Shown piece by piece: positions 21,012-29,428 of a DNA stretch of 45,725 nt. The translations under genes were made by a program, and so were the position numbers. The notes under the pieces are model-generated. The model saw nothing but the letters and a program-made list of their open reading frames with translations, had not been told where the DNA came from and did not search any database. Each line of letters opens with the position of its first letter. The stretch's first letter is position 1. Source of the stretch: Planctomycetaceae bacterium (GTDB lineage: Bacteria; Planctomycetota; Planctomycetia; Planctomycetales; Planctomycetaceae); assembly GCA_002724315.1 (NCBI GenBank), contig PBOJ01000002.1:1-45725 (forward strand), written 5' to 3'.

Positions 21012-22360
21012 GAAACCAACCGCCTGAAAAATTCCTGTCGTTCCTGGGCCTCAAGCCGTTCGTCGATCCGACCATCTTCAATGGTCTCACCGATCAACGT
21101 GAAGACCTCTTTCGCCGCATCGGCAACCATGCCGATCTCCGTCTCACCCTGAGATTCGTTGAGATAAAACGACGTATACCCGTGATTGCCGCGTTTGGCC
21201 ATCTCCTGCACGTACAGTGTCCCGATCTTGTTGTTCAGCGTCGAGTCCTCGACCGGAAACTCGAGATGCGGATGGTAATCGATTCCGGTGCAGCGAATCG
21301 CCACTCCGACCTCCTCAGCCACGGCATTGAGCCGCTCCTTCAAAGCCGCTCCGTTCGTGGCGAGCGTCTCGGCGGTGTTGCGTTTCCTGAGCTCGGTGAG
21401 CGTTGTCACGGCCGCGGCCAGCCCGACCGCTTCACCCCAGTAGGTACTGGAAACGAACATCTGTTCGGCAGGAGCCATCACGTCGCGACGTCCGACCACC
21501 GCACCCATCGCGTAACCGTTGGAGATGGACTTGGCAAAGACCGCCATGTCGGGCTCGACGCCCAGCACCGGTTGAACGCCGGCATCGGACGGACGGAATC
21601 CGGTCGACACCTCATCGAAAATCAGCACGGCACCGTGGTCGCGGCAGAGACTGGCAACCCCCTCGAGATACCCCTCGGGGGGCAAATCGGACCGCATCGG
21701 TTCCATCATCACGGCCGCCACTTCGCCGCGGTGTCGCTCGAGTCGTTCGGCCAATCCGTCCAGGTCTCCATAAGGGAACGGGATCGCAGTGCCGGCCAGT
21801 TCGCTGGGCACACCGATCGGCTCGATGCCCGGGAAGAGGTGTTCGTCGAGATTGGCGTCGCTGGAATGGTTGGCCGCCTGGTACCAGTCGTGCCAGCCGT
21901 GGTATCCGCAAAAGAGGATCCTGTCGCGGCCGGTCGTGCCACGGGCGATCCGGGCGGCCACCGCACACGCATCTCCACCGCCACGGGCATAGCGAACCAT
22001 CTCGGCGCACGGGATCCGTTCCACCAGCAGCTCGGCCAGTTCGAGTTCCAGTTCGTGAGTGATCGAGAAATTGGTCCCCTTGTCGATCTGGGCCTTGACC
22101 GCTTCGTCAACCACCGGATCGGCATAGCCGAAGATGACCGAGCCGATCGCGCTGACCCAGTCGATGTACTCGTTCCCGTCAACATCCCAGATCCGCGACC
22201 CCTTGCCCCTGGTGGCCACGACCGGGCTGACCCCCAGTGCGTAACGGGTGGGCCGACGGCTGATCAGTTGTGTCCCTCCCGGGATCAATTCCAGCAGCCG
22301 CTCGTACATCTCCATCGAACGCGCCACACGGCCGCCGGTTTTTGCATCGGTTGTTGCCAT
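21008..22360 (-). CDS. Class III aminotransferase, glutamate-1-semialdehyde aminomutase-like
   Basis: PLP enzyme of 450 residues. Motifs: LIPGGTQLISRRP at the start (aminomutase-like), RYARGGGDACAVAARIAR, CGYHGWHDWYQ at 151-161, the cofactor Asp in LIFDEVSTGFRPSD near 249, and PLP lysine K277 in FAKSISNGYAMGAV. Despite the resemblance, the surrounding genes argue against heme biosynthesis and for an amino-acid or amino-sugar transaminase. A GGGAG ribosome site lies six bases before the ATG. It follows the RraA gene by 15 bp and overlaps the PhyH gene by 4 bp. Confidence 0.8.
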   Translation of the reverse strand: MATTDAKTGGRVARSMEMYERLLELIPGGTQLISRRPTRYALGVSPVVATRGKGSRIWDVDGNEYIDWVSAIGSVIFGYADPVVDEAVKAQIDKGTNFSITHELELELAELLVERIPCAEMVRYARGGGDACAVAARIARGTTGRDRILFCGYHGWHDWYQAANHSSDANLDEHLFPGIEPIGVPSELAGTAIPFPYGDLDGLAERLERHRGEVAAVMMEPMRSDLPPEGYLEGVASLCRDHGAVLIFDEVSTGFRPSDAGVQPVLGVEPDMAVFAKSISNGYAMGAVVGRRDVMAPAEQMFVSSTYWGEAVGLAAAVTTLTELRKRNTAETLATNGAALKERLNAVAEEVGVAIRCTGIDYHPHLEFPVEDSTLNNKIGTLYVQEMAKRGNHGYTSFYLNESQGETEIGMVADAAKEVFTLIGETIEDGRIDERLEAQERQEFFRRLVS

Positions 22361-22375
22361 CTCGAACTCCCGTTT

Positions 22376-23047
22376 CTACAACACGCCGTATTTTTCGTAG
22401 GCATCGGTCGCCTTCATGCCATCGCGGATCGCATCCCGCGTGATGTTCTCCGCATGCACCTTCTGCCAAGCCACCTGGATGGCCTGCTCCTGGATCTCTG
22501 AGGGAACCACGACCACACCATCCACGTCGGCAATCACCAGGTCCCCCGGAGCAAACCGCACACCGTCGATTTCCACTGTCACGTCAATATCGACAACCCG
22601 CTGGCGATCCTTGCTGTCGTAAATGTTCCGGCTGCGAGCAAAGACGGGAAACCCCATCTCGGCCATCTGCCGGATATCCCGCACCGCACCATCGACAATC
22701 GCCCCCACGCACCCGGCATTGGTCGCGGCCGTCGAAAGCAACTCGCCCCAGATCCCGGATCGCTCCGAGCCCCCGGCCGCAGCAATCAACACGTCATCGG
22801 CCTGGCAGCCGTCAACGGCCAGCAGTTCGAGTTCGTAGGGGCTGGGATCGGCGTGGTACATGTCGCCCCACAGCGTGGTCTTGCAGCGACCGACCAGCGT
22901 GGTCTCGACCGTCAGCGGAGGCAGCGGCACGTTGGGAGACTGGTTGGTGTAACCCAACCCGTCCAGGGCATCGCAGACCACCGCCGCGTACAGCGACTCT
23001 CGCATCATCTCCAGCGTGATCGTCTCAGGAACCGCGTCGCTCATCAT
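22376..23047 (-). CDS. RraA-family protein, probable 4-hydroxy-2-oxo acid aldolase/decarboxylase
   Basis: Protein of 223 residues in the RraA/HMG aldolase fold. Aldolases of this family use an acidic residue spaced 20 residues from an Arg-Asp pair. Here E102 (in WGELLST) precedes R123-D124 (in VDGAVRDIRQM) by exactly that spacing, with Glu where many have Asp. The enzyme would bind a divalent metal and cleave a 4-hydroxy-2-oxo acid to pyruvate and an aldehyde, or decarboxylate oxaloacetate. The start is placed at the first of two adjacent ATG codons (23047), with GGTGAG seven bases upstream; the longer open frame is not family-like. It is first in the minus-strand operon. Confidence 0.78.
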   Translation of the reverse strand: MMSDAVPETITLEMMRESLYAAVVCDALDGLGYTNQSPNVPLPPLTVETTLVGRCKTTLWGDMYHADPSPYELELLAVDGCQADDVLIAAAGGSERSGIWGELLSTAATNAGCVGAIVDGAVRDIRQMAEMGFPVFARSRNIYDSKDRQRVVDIDVTVEIDGVRFAPGDLVIADVDGVVVVPSEIQEQAIQVAWQKVHAENITRDAIRDGMKATDAYEKYGVL

Positions 23048-23110
23048 CACCACACTCACCGGGTCCGGAATCGACTCACTGGTTTCCCTCACCAGCGAGC
23101 AGCCTATAGT

Positions 23111-24040
23111 ATGCCAAGCATCATGACTGAAACCATCGAACTGCAGCGAATTGAGATCACCGGAGCCTCCGACGGCCCCCACCTTTTGATCACCGGAGGC
23201 GTACACGGTGACGAGTTCGAGTCGATGACGTCGATCCGGCGTCTGGCCGGGGCCGTCAACGCGGAGGACCTCTCGGGAACCCTGACCCTGGTACCGGTGG
23301 TCAACGAGGCGGCCTTCCTCAACGGCAACCGCACGGCCGAAGACGGACTCGACCTCGCCCGTGTCTGTCCCGGCGACCCCGAGGGCAGCGTCACCCTACG
23401 AACCGCCGTGTCACTCTCGGCACTGATCGAATCGGCCGATTACTACATCGATCTCCACTCCGGGGGCATCGTGATGGACGTCTGGCCGATGTCCGGGTAC
23501 GGACTCAGTGACGATCCGGAACGACTCGACATCCAGCGTCGAATGGCCCGGGCCCTGAATCTCCCGGTCATCTGGGGCACCTGCGGCAATCTTGACGGCC
23601 GTTCGCTGTCGGTCGCCCGGGACGCCGGTGTCCCGGCCATCTACACCGAGTATCTCGGCGGAGGCCGCTGCTCACCCGAGGGAGCCGACGCCTACTTCGA
23701 GGGCTGCCTGAACGTGATGGGCGAACTGGGAATGATCTCAAGAGAGCAGCCGGAATCGAAAGTCGAGTTGGTGATCGAAGATCCTCGCGACGGGTCCGGA
23801 CACATGCAGCTCCAGAACCCCTCGCCGATCACCGGCCAGTTCACGCCCGCCGTCGTGCTGGGACAGCGTGTCGGACCCGGCGATGTGCTCGGCCACGTGA
23901 CCAACGTCACTGGTGACGATGTCCGCGAGATCGCCTGCACCCAGACCGGATACGTGCTGGCCATCCGGACCTACCCCCGGGTGCACGAAAACGATTCGGT
24001 GATCGTGATCATGGAAGACATCGGTACCGACAGCGTCTGA
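23111..24040 (+). CDS. Succinylglutamate desuccinylase/aspartoacylase (AstE/AspA) family metallo-deacylase
   Basis: Zinc hydrolase of about 305-309 residues related to M14 carboxypeptidases, expected to remove an acyl group from an N-acyl amino acid or cleave a similar amide. Counting from the ATG at 23123, the metal ligands are H28 and E31 in GGVHGDEFES and H112 in YIDLHSGG. The C-terminal beta domain has PSPITGQFTPAV and GDVLG, as in the family. The first ATG at 23111 overlaps nothing recognisable, and the ATG at 23123 is equally possible. TATAGT immediately precedes 23111, so the mRNA could be nearly leaderless. It is divergent from the RraA gene (63 bp) and 27 bp ahead of the threonine-synthase-like gene. 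Confidence 0.8.
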   Translation: MPSIMTETIELQRIEITGASDGPHLLITGGVHGDEFESMTSIRRLAGAVNAEDLSGTLTLVPVVNEAAFLNGNRTAEDGLDLARVCPGDPEGSVTLRTAVSLSALIESADYYIDLHSGGIVMDVWPMSGYGLSDDPERLDIQRRMARALNLPVIWGTCGNLDGRSLSVARDAGVPAIYTEYLGGGRCSPEGADAYFEGCLNVMGELGMISREQPESKVELVIEDPRDGSGHMQLQNPSPITGQFTPAVVLGQRVGPGDVLGHVTNVTGDDVREIACTQTGYVLAIRTYPRVHENDSVIVIMEDIGTDSV

Positions 24041-24067
24041 TCCGAACCGGACCAGGGAGAAACCCGG

Positions 24068-25150
24068 ATGAGCATCTGGCGATGGGCCAACTGGATCACC
24101 CCGGTGCCCGAACAGCACCGGGTGACGCTTGGCGAAGGGAACACTCCGCTGGTCCGATCCACATCGATCGGGCCGGCCGCCGGACTCGAGAACCTGTGGC
24201 TGAAGCTCGAATCGGGCAACCCGGCCGGTTCGTTCAAGGATCGGTTCGGTGCCGCGGCCATTTCGGCCATGCGGGCCGAGAACCAGACCCGTTGCGTGGC
24301 CACCTCCAGTGGCAACACCGGTTCGGCCGTGGCCGCCTACTGTGCCGCCGCGGGCATGCGATGCGAGATCGCCGTGGTCGAGACGGCTCCCCAGGGGAAG
24401 CTGCGCCAGATGATGGCCTACGGGGCAAACGTCTACCGCATCAAGGATTTCGGTCTCGACCCCGACCTCTCGGCGAAGGCTTTCGAAACCCTGATGGCCC
24501 AGGGAGAAGCCCCGGACGCCCGCTTGCAGGTCAGTTCCTACATCTACAGTGTCCCGGGCATGACCGGCGTCGAGACGATCAGTTTCGAGTTGGCCGAACA
24601 GGCCGAACAACAACTTCAACGTCCCATCGACCACGTCTTCTGTCCCGCTGGAGGTGGAGGCCTGTGCTTGGCCGTCTGCCGGGGTTTCGCGCGACTCGTG
24701 TCCGAAAGCCGGCTGCCCGTCTCTCCGGCCATCGAGTGCGTGCAGCCGGAGGGCAACGACACGATGGCAACAGCGCTGTCGGAGGGAGCCGACCGGGCCC
24801 GGCCGATCACGTGCACCACCAACATCAGCGGGCTGCAGGTGCCCAACATCAACGATGGGCACCTGGTGGTCGAAGAGCTGAGACCGACCGGAGGCCGGGG
24901 ACAACTGGTCACCGACGAGGCGGTCTGGAACACACAACAACGGCTGGCGACCGAGGAGGGCATCTTCACCGAACCGGCCGGCGCCACCGCCCTGGCCGGT
25001 TGCCTGGAAGCCGCCACCGCCGGACGAATCGATTCCGATGCGGTGGTCATCTGCCTGGTCACCGGCAGCGGGTTCAAGGACGAGGCGTCGGTCGACAGGA
25101 TGCTCGACGGAATCGAGTGTCCGACATTGACGTTGGACGAACTGGGCTAG
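24068..25150 (+). CDS. Threonine synthase-like PLP-dependent enzyme (fold type II)
   Basis: PLP enzyme of 360 residues of the tryptophan synthase beta superfamily. It shows LGEGNTPLVRS, the PLP lysine K57 in GSFKDRFG, the substrate loop ATSSGNTGSAVAAYCAAAG, the phosphate-binding FCPAGGGGLCLAV, and TEPAGATALAG near the C-terminus. It may be threonine synthase itself, but the setting next to a deacylase and across from a transaminase operon suggests a lyase or dehydratase acting on a catabolic intermediate. It has no N-terminal zinc-finger-like extension. Its stop codon TAG (25148-25150) overlaps the antisense TAG of the convergent diguanylate cyclase gene through a CTAG palindrome. Confidence 0.82.
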   Translation: MSIWRWANWITPVPEQHRVTLGEGNTPLVRSTSIGPAAGLENLWLKLESGNPAGSFKDRFGAAAISAMRAENQTRCVATSSGNTGSAVAAYCAAAGMRCEIAVVETAPQGKLRQMMAYGANVYRIKDFGLDPDLSAKAFETLMAQGEAPDARLQVSSYIYSVPGMTGVETISFELAEQAEQQLQRPIDHVFCPAGGGGLCLAVCRGFARLVSESRLPVSPAIECVQPEGNDTMATALSEGADRARPITCTTNISGLQVPNINDGHLVVEELRPTGGRGQLVTDEAVWNTQQRLATEEGIFTEPAGATALAGCLEAATAGRIDSDAVVICLVTGSGFKDEASVDRMLDGIECPTLTLDELG

Positions 25151-25806
25151 GTGATCGCGGCCGAGTGATCGTGGTCGTGTGCGTGGACACAGTTGCGGCC
25201 GGCCTGTTTCGCCGCGTACACCGCCCGATCAACCCGCTGGAGCACTGACGCCAGTTCCTCGCCGCGAGTGATCTCGATGGCCCCGATGCTGACCGACCCC
25301 TTCCAGTCGACCTCACCCACCGGGACGCTCTGCGATTCCACGTCGGCCCGAACCCTCTCGGCCACCTCCGTGGCTTCAGACAGTGCCGCCCCCGGCAGCA
25401 GGGCAACGAACTCGTCTCCGCCGAGACGAGCCACCGTGTCGCGTTCGCGGAGGCTCTCGTCGACCAGTCGGGCCACGTGGCCGAGAACGAGATCGCCGGC
25501 GGGATGGCCGTGCGTGTCGTTGACCGTCTTGAAGTGATCCAGGTCGATGAACAGCACCGACACGGGCCAGTCGGACTTCCGGCGACCGTCGCGGCACCGC
25601 TCATAACACCGCTCGAATCCCCGCCGATTCGACAGCCCCGTCAACTCGTCAGTCCGAACGGCGACATCCGCGTCGCGGACGGCCTCGTTGATCATCCGGC
25701 GAACACCCCACGTCCTGCCGAGGATGACCCCGAACAAAATGCCGACGATCAGCAGGCACGCAGCGGACAGGATCGGCAGGGGAACAGAAGCGGACACACC
25801 ACTCAC
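25147..25806 (-). CDS. Short membrane diguanylate cyclase (GGDEF)
   Basis: Protein of 219 residues, GTG start. One membrane helix (about residues 8-30) is followed directly by a GGDEF domain: DELTGLSNRRGF, FIDLDHFKTVND, and the intact active site GGDEF at 129-133, so it should make cyclic di-GMP from GTP. The inhibitory I-site R120-E-R-D123 lies five residues before GGDEF, so product inhibition is expected. There is no recognisable sensor domain beyond the helix. The GTG overlaps the stop of the thioredoxin-like gene (25803-25806), so the two are translationally coupled. A longer frame to 26205 runs antisense to nothing conserved and is rejected. Confidence 0.85.
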   Translation of the reverse strand: MSGVSASVPLPILSAACLLIVGILFGVILGRTWGVRRMINEAVRDADVAVRTDELTGLSNRRGFERCYERCRDGRRKSDWPVSVLFIDLDHFKTVNDTHGHPAGDLVLGHVARLVDESLRERDTVARLGGDEFVALLPGAALSEATEVAERVRADVESQSVPVGEVDWKGSVSIGAIEITRGEELASVLQRVDRAVYAAKQAGRNCVHAHDHDHSAAIT

Positions 25807-26447
25807 CTCGCCACGTACTTGATCTCGCAACCCTTCTGCAGCGTCTCGAACACCTCGGGTCGCTTTCCGGCCAACACCGCGCGGATCGCGTCTCGCAGGT
25901 AGTGATGTTCGATCTTGCCGGGATCGACGTTGTCGTCGATCGCCCCCATGTAGGCGACCCGGCGTTTGCGGTCGAGCAGGAAGGCGTGCGGCGTACAGGT
26001 GGCTCCGTAACGGCGTCCGAGTTGCTGGGTCAGGTCGATGCAGTAAGGGAAGTTGTATTTCGAGAGGGCCGAGCGAGCGATCATCTTTTCGAGCCGGTCG
26101 GTAGGTGAGTGCCCAATACTGACTCCGATCACCGCCAGTCCCGACTTGCGATACCCGGAGACCAGTTTCTTGAGTCGCGCCTCGTAGGATCGGGTCATCG
26201 GGCAACGGTTGGAGAGAAAAACCAGCAGCACGGCCCGGGCGTCTTTCAGATCCCCAAGCGAATGCCTCTTGCCATCAACACCCAACAACCCCTCCCAGGC
26301 CGGCGCCGGCTGGCCAACCTTGAGCACAGCGTTGAACTTGCCGGCAACCACTTCTGCCGGAGCTCCCACGACGACCGCCCACAGCACCACCGTCGCCACC
26401 GATACCGTTTGGACCACGTCGAAAATCGAGACTCCCCCCCGCCGCAT
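25803..26447 (-). CDS. Thioredoxin-fold redoxin (AhpC/TSA-like) with N-terminal membrane segment
   Basis: Protein of 214 residues. A hydrophobic stretch (about residues 13-36) serves as signal or anchor, so the domain is probably periplasmic. The domain has VGQPAPAWEGLLGVDGKRHSL, then FLSNRCPMT with a single cysteine C82 (N-R-C-P in place of C-x-x-C), and a second cysteine C151 before the cis-proline in GATCTPHAF. This looks like the planctomycetal redoxin group with an altered active site, perhaps a peroxidase or a thiol sensor. It is the upstream partner of the diguanylate cyclase gene. Confidence 0.78.
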   Translation of the reverse strand: MRRGGVSIFDVVQTVSVATVVLWAVVVGAPAEVVAGKFNAVLKVGQPAPAWEGLLGVDGKRHSLGDLKDARAVLLVFLSNRCPMTRSYEARLKKLVSGYRKSGLAVIGVSIGHSPTDRLEKMIARSALSKYNFPYCIDLTQQLGRRYGATCTPHAFLLDRKRRVAYMGAIDDNVDPGKIEHHYLRDAIRAVLAGKRPEVFETLQKGCEIKYVAR

Positions 26448-26570
26448 GGCTTCTCCCTGTCAAACCCCGTCCCGGACACCGCAGGCGACCGGTTCCCGAC
26501 CGAACCAGCCGGGCACTAGAGTATACGACTCGCATCAACCCCACGCCTCGTCCTCCAGGCCAATTCCGAC

Positions 26571-27845
26571 ATGAATGCACCTCCGGCCAGACGGCTCGGA
26601 ATCCTGGCGATCCTCGGCCCGGGCATGCTGGTGGCGGCCACTGGCGTCGGCGCTGGCGACCTGGCCACCGCAGCCCTGGCCGGCAGCCGGCTGGGGACTG
26701 CTGTGCTGTGGGCGGTCATTGTCGGAGCAGTGATGAAGTTCGTCCTGACCGAGGGCTTGGCGCGTTGGCAACTGGCCACAGACCAGACACTGCTGGAAGG
26801 CACCGCACGGCACCTGGGCCGGGGAGTGCTGGCGGTCTTCACCATCTACCTGGCTGCGTGGAGTTTTTTTGTCGGATCGGCGTTGGTCAGTGCGTGCGGG
26901 GCCACCGCCCACGCGATCTGGCCCTTGCCCGGTTCAACCCCCGATGCCGACAAGATTGTTTACGGCATTGTCCATTCGCTGGTCGCCCTGGGACTGGTCT
27001 GGATCGGTGGCTATCGGCTGTTCGAACGGGTGATGGGCATCTGTATCGGGGTGATGTTCGTGACCGTGGTCACCACCGCCCTGGCCAGTGGCCCCGACCT
27101 GGGGGATTGCCTGAGAGGACTGCTGGTGCCGACCATTCCCCAACCGGCCGAAGACGGACTGGGGTGGACCGTGGCCTTGACCGGTGGAGTCGGTGGAACG
27201 GTGACAATTTTGTGCTACGGATACTGGATCCGCGAGGAAGGGCGAACCGGCGGCGACGCCATGAGAATCTGCCGCATCGACCTGGCCGCCGGATACGTGA
27301 TGACCGGGGTGTTCGGCCTGGCGATGGTCGTGCTGGCCACCGGGCTGGAAACCAGCGGATCGGGTTCGCGGCTCCTGGTCGACCTGGCCGATCGCCTGCA
27401 GGATCGACTCGGAGCCGCCGGACACTTCGCCCGCTGGGCGTTTTTGATCGGGGCCTGGGGGGCCATCTTCAGCAGCCTGCTGGGTGTCTGGCAAAGCGTT
27501 CCGTACCTGTTCGCCGACACCTGGTCATTGTGGGGCAGCCGCGAAGTCGGCCAGCAGATCTCCACACGGTCGTGGCCATACCGGGGGTGGCTGCTGGCAC
27601 TGGCGACAATCCCGCTGGCCGGGCTGTGGACCCGGTTCGCTGAGATCCAGAAATGGTACGCGATCGTCGGAGCGGCCTTCTTGCCGGCTGTGGCCGTGGC
27701 GCTGCTGGTGCTCGGCCGACGCCGGTCACTGGTCGGCGAGAAACTGGCCACACGGTGGATCGGTCTGTTGGCCCTGGTGGCCGTGTTGCTGTTCTACCTG
27801 CTGGCCGGCGGGCTGGAGGTACACAAGAGGCTCTCGGGGACCTAG
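26571..27845 (+). CDS. Nramp-like divalent metal transporter with non-canonical metal site
   Basis: Membrane protein of 424 residues with about 11 helices and the LeuT-type fold of Nramp proteins. In the first helix the canonical DPGN is replaced by GAGD at residues 27-30 (in ATGVGAGDLATA). In the middle helix I see TGGVGGTVTILCYGYWIREEG, without the usual M-P-H. Both substrate-binding motifs are therefore changed, so the cargo may be something other than manganese or iron, such as magnesium, or it may be a non-metal. The start at 26571 gives a short N-terminus before the first helix. It is divergent from the redoxin gene (123 bp) and monocistronic as far as visible. Confidence 0.75.
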   Translation: MNAPPARRLGILAILGPGMLVAATGVGAGDLATAALAGSRLGTAVLWAVIVGAVMKFVLTEGLARWQLATDQTLLEGTARHLGRGVLAVFTIYLAAWSFFVGSALVSACGATAHAIWPLPGSTPDADKIVYGIVHSLVALGLVWIGGYRLFERVMGICIGVMFVTVVTTALASGPDLGDCLRGLLVPTIPQPAEDGLGWTVALTGGVGGTVTILCYGYWIREEGRTGGDAMRICRIDLAAGYVMTGVFGLAMVVLATGLETSGSGSRLLVDLADRLQDRLGAAGHFARWAFLIGAWGAIFSSLLGVWQSVPYLFADTWSLWGSREVGQQISTRSWPYRGWLLALATIPLAGLWTRFAEIQKWYAIVGAAFLPAVAVALLVLGRRRSLVGEKLATRWIGLLALVAVLLFYLLAGGLEVHKRLSGT

Positions 27846-27912
27846 GCTGGGCCAGCGTGGACAACGACGCCATGCTGTGGACTCCAAGCTGCCCCGCTGA
27901 CGGAAGACTCTC

Positions 27913-29412
27913 ATGACCCGCCTTCAGCCGTTCATCTCGCGCTTCCCCGTCCTGCCCCTGCTGGTGACACTGCTGTCGGGTAGCGGTACCGGGCTGGCCG
28001 ACAGCCGCGACGTCACCGATCGTCCCAACTTCGTCGTCGTCTTCACCGACGACCAGGGCTACCAGGATCTCGGCTGTTTCGGCTCGCCGGACATCAAGAC
28101 CCCTCATTTGGATAGGCTGGCCGGCCAGGGCGCCCGCTTCACCGACTTCTACTCGGCCCAGGCTGTCTGCTCGGCCTCTCGAGCCGCACTGCTGACCGGC
28201 TGTTACCCCAACCGCATCGGCATCCAGGGAGCACTCGGCCCCAAGTCCCGCCACGGGATCAACAAGAACGAGTGGACCATCGCCGAGGTACTCAAGACTC
28301 GCGGCTACGCCACGGCGATCTACGGCAAATGGCACCTGGGCCACCACAAGCCGTTTTTGCCCACACGCCACGGATTCGACGACTACTTCGGGCTGCCCTA
28401 CTCCAACGACATGTGGCCCTACCATCCCGGTGTCGCCCATCTGCCCATGGCCGAACGGCTCAAAAGGTGGCCTCACCTGCCCCTGTTCGACAAAGAGAAA
28501 ATCGTCAACCCGCAGGTGACCGGCAAGGACCAGGCACAGTTGACCACTTGGTACACCGAACGGGCGGTGAAGTTCATCGAGCAGAACAAGAAGCAGCCGT
28601 TCTTCCTCTACGTTCCCCATTCGATGCCACACGTACCGCTATACGTCAGTGACAAGTTTCAGGGGAAATCCCAACGAGGCCTCTACGGTGACGTGATCAT
28701 GGAGATCGACTGGTCGGTGGGCCAGATCGTGGCGGCGCTGAAAAAACACAAGCTGGACCGCCGCACGCTGGTCATCTTCACCTCCGACAACGGACCGTGG
28801 CTGAACTACGGCACGCACTCCGGACTGGCCCTGCCGTTGCGCGAGGGCAAGGGGACAACCTGGGACGGCGGCCAGCGTGAACCGACCGTGATGTGGTGGC
28901 CGGGCCAGGTGCCCGCCGGGCATGTCTGTCGCGAAGTGGCCGGGACGATCGACATCCTGCCCACTCTGGCGAAGCTCGCCGGAATCCGGCAACTGCCACA
29001 AGGTCACAAGATCGATGGGCACGACATCTGGCCACTGATCTCCGGGCGGGAGAACGCCAGGAGCCCGCACGAGGCCTACTACTTCTACTGGGGACGACAC
29101 TTGCAGGCTGTCCGCAGCGGACGCTGGAAACTGCATTTCCCCCATGCCTATCGCAGTCTTGCCGGACGAAAGGGGGGGACCGGAGGCAAACCGGTCCGGT
29201 ACGTCCAGAAGCGTACCGGACTGGCATTGTTCGACCTGGCCCAGGACATCGGCGAGACCACCAACGTCATCGGCGACCACGCCGAAGTGGTGACCCGCCT
29301 GCAGGCCCTGGCCAACCAGGCCCGAGCTGAACTGGGCGATTCGGCCACCAAGCAAAACGGTGCCGGAGTGCGACCGCCCGGACGGTTGCCGGCCCGACCG
29401 AAGAAAAAGTAG
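27913..29412 (+). CDS. Formylglycine-dependent sulfatase, S1 family (arylsulfatase / GalNAc-6-sulfatase-like)
   Basis: Secreted sulfatase of 499 residues with a signal peptide ending near SGTGLADS. Family features: RPNFVVVFTDDQGYQDLG (metal-binding Asp pair), the modification site C86-S-A-S-R90 where Cys becomes formylglycine, YGKWHLGHH, and FTSDNGP. It would remove sulfate esters from an external polysaccharide. The C-terminal tail is basic and proline-rich. GGAAG precedes the ATG by about seven bases. It is convergent with the phosphatase gene, 16 bp away. Confidence 0.9.
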   Translation: MTRLQPFISRFPVLPLLVTLLSGSGTGLADSRDVTDRPNFVVVFTDDQGYQDLGCFGSPDIKTPHLDRLAGQGARFTDFYSAQAVCSASRAALLTGCYPNRIGIQGALGPKSRHGINKNEWTIAEVLKTRGYATAIYGKWHLGHHKPFLPTRHGFDDYFGLPYSNDMWPYHPGVAHLPMAERLKRWPHLPLFDKEKIVNPQVTGKDQAQLTTWYTERAVKFIEQNKKQPFFLYVPHSMPHVPLYVSDKFQGKSQRGLYGDVIMEIDWSVGQIVAALKKHKLDRRTLVIFTSDNGPWLNYGTHSGLALPLREGKGTTWDGGQREPTVMWWPGQVPAGHVCREVAGTIDILPTLAKLAGIRQLPQGHKIDGHDIWPLISGRENARSPHEAYYFYWGRHLQAVRSGRWKLHFPHAYRSLAGRKGGTGGKPVRYVQKRTGLALFDLAQDIGETTNVIGDHAEVVTRLQALANQARAELGDSATKQNGAGVRPPGRLPARPKKK

Positions 29413-29428
29413 CAGTCGCCGCAGGCCG

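Noticed and set aside
20217..25150. Ectoine or hydroxyectoine utilisation cluster (PhyH as EctD, deacylase as DoeB, PLP enzyme as EutB)
   Set aside because: The PhyH protein lacks the ectoine hydroxylase signature and the set has no ectoine hydrolase; only the broad families match.
26520..26527. TATACT / TATACG as divergent -10 boxes between the redoxin and Nramp-like genes
   Set aside because: No acceptable -35 box lies at 16-18 bases on either strand.
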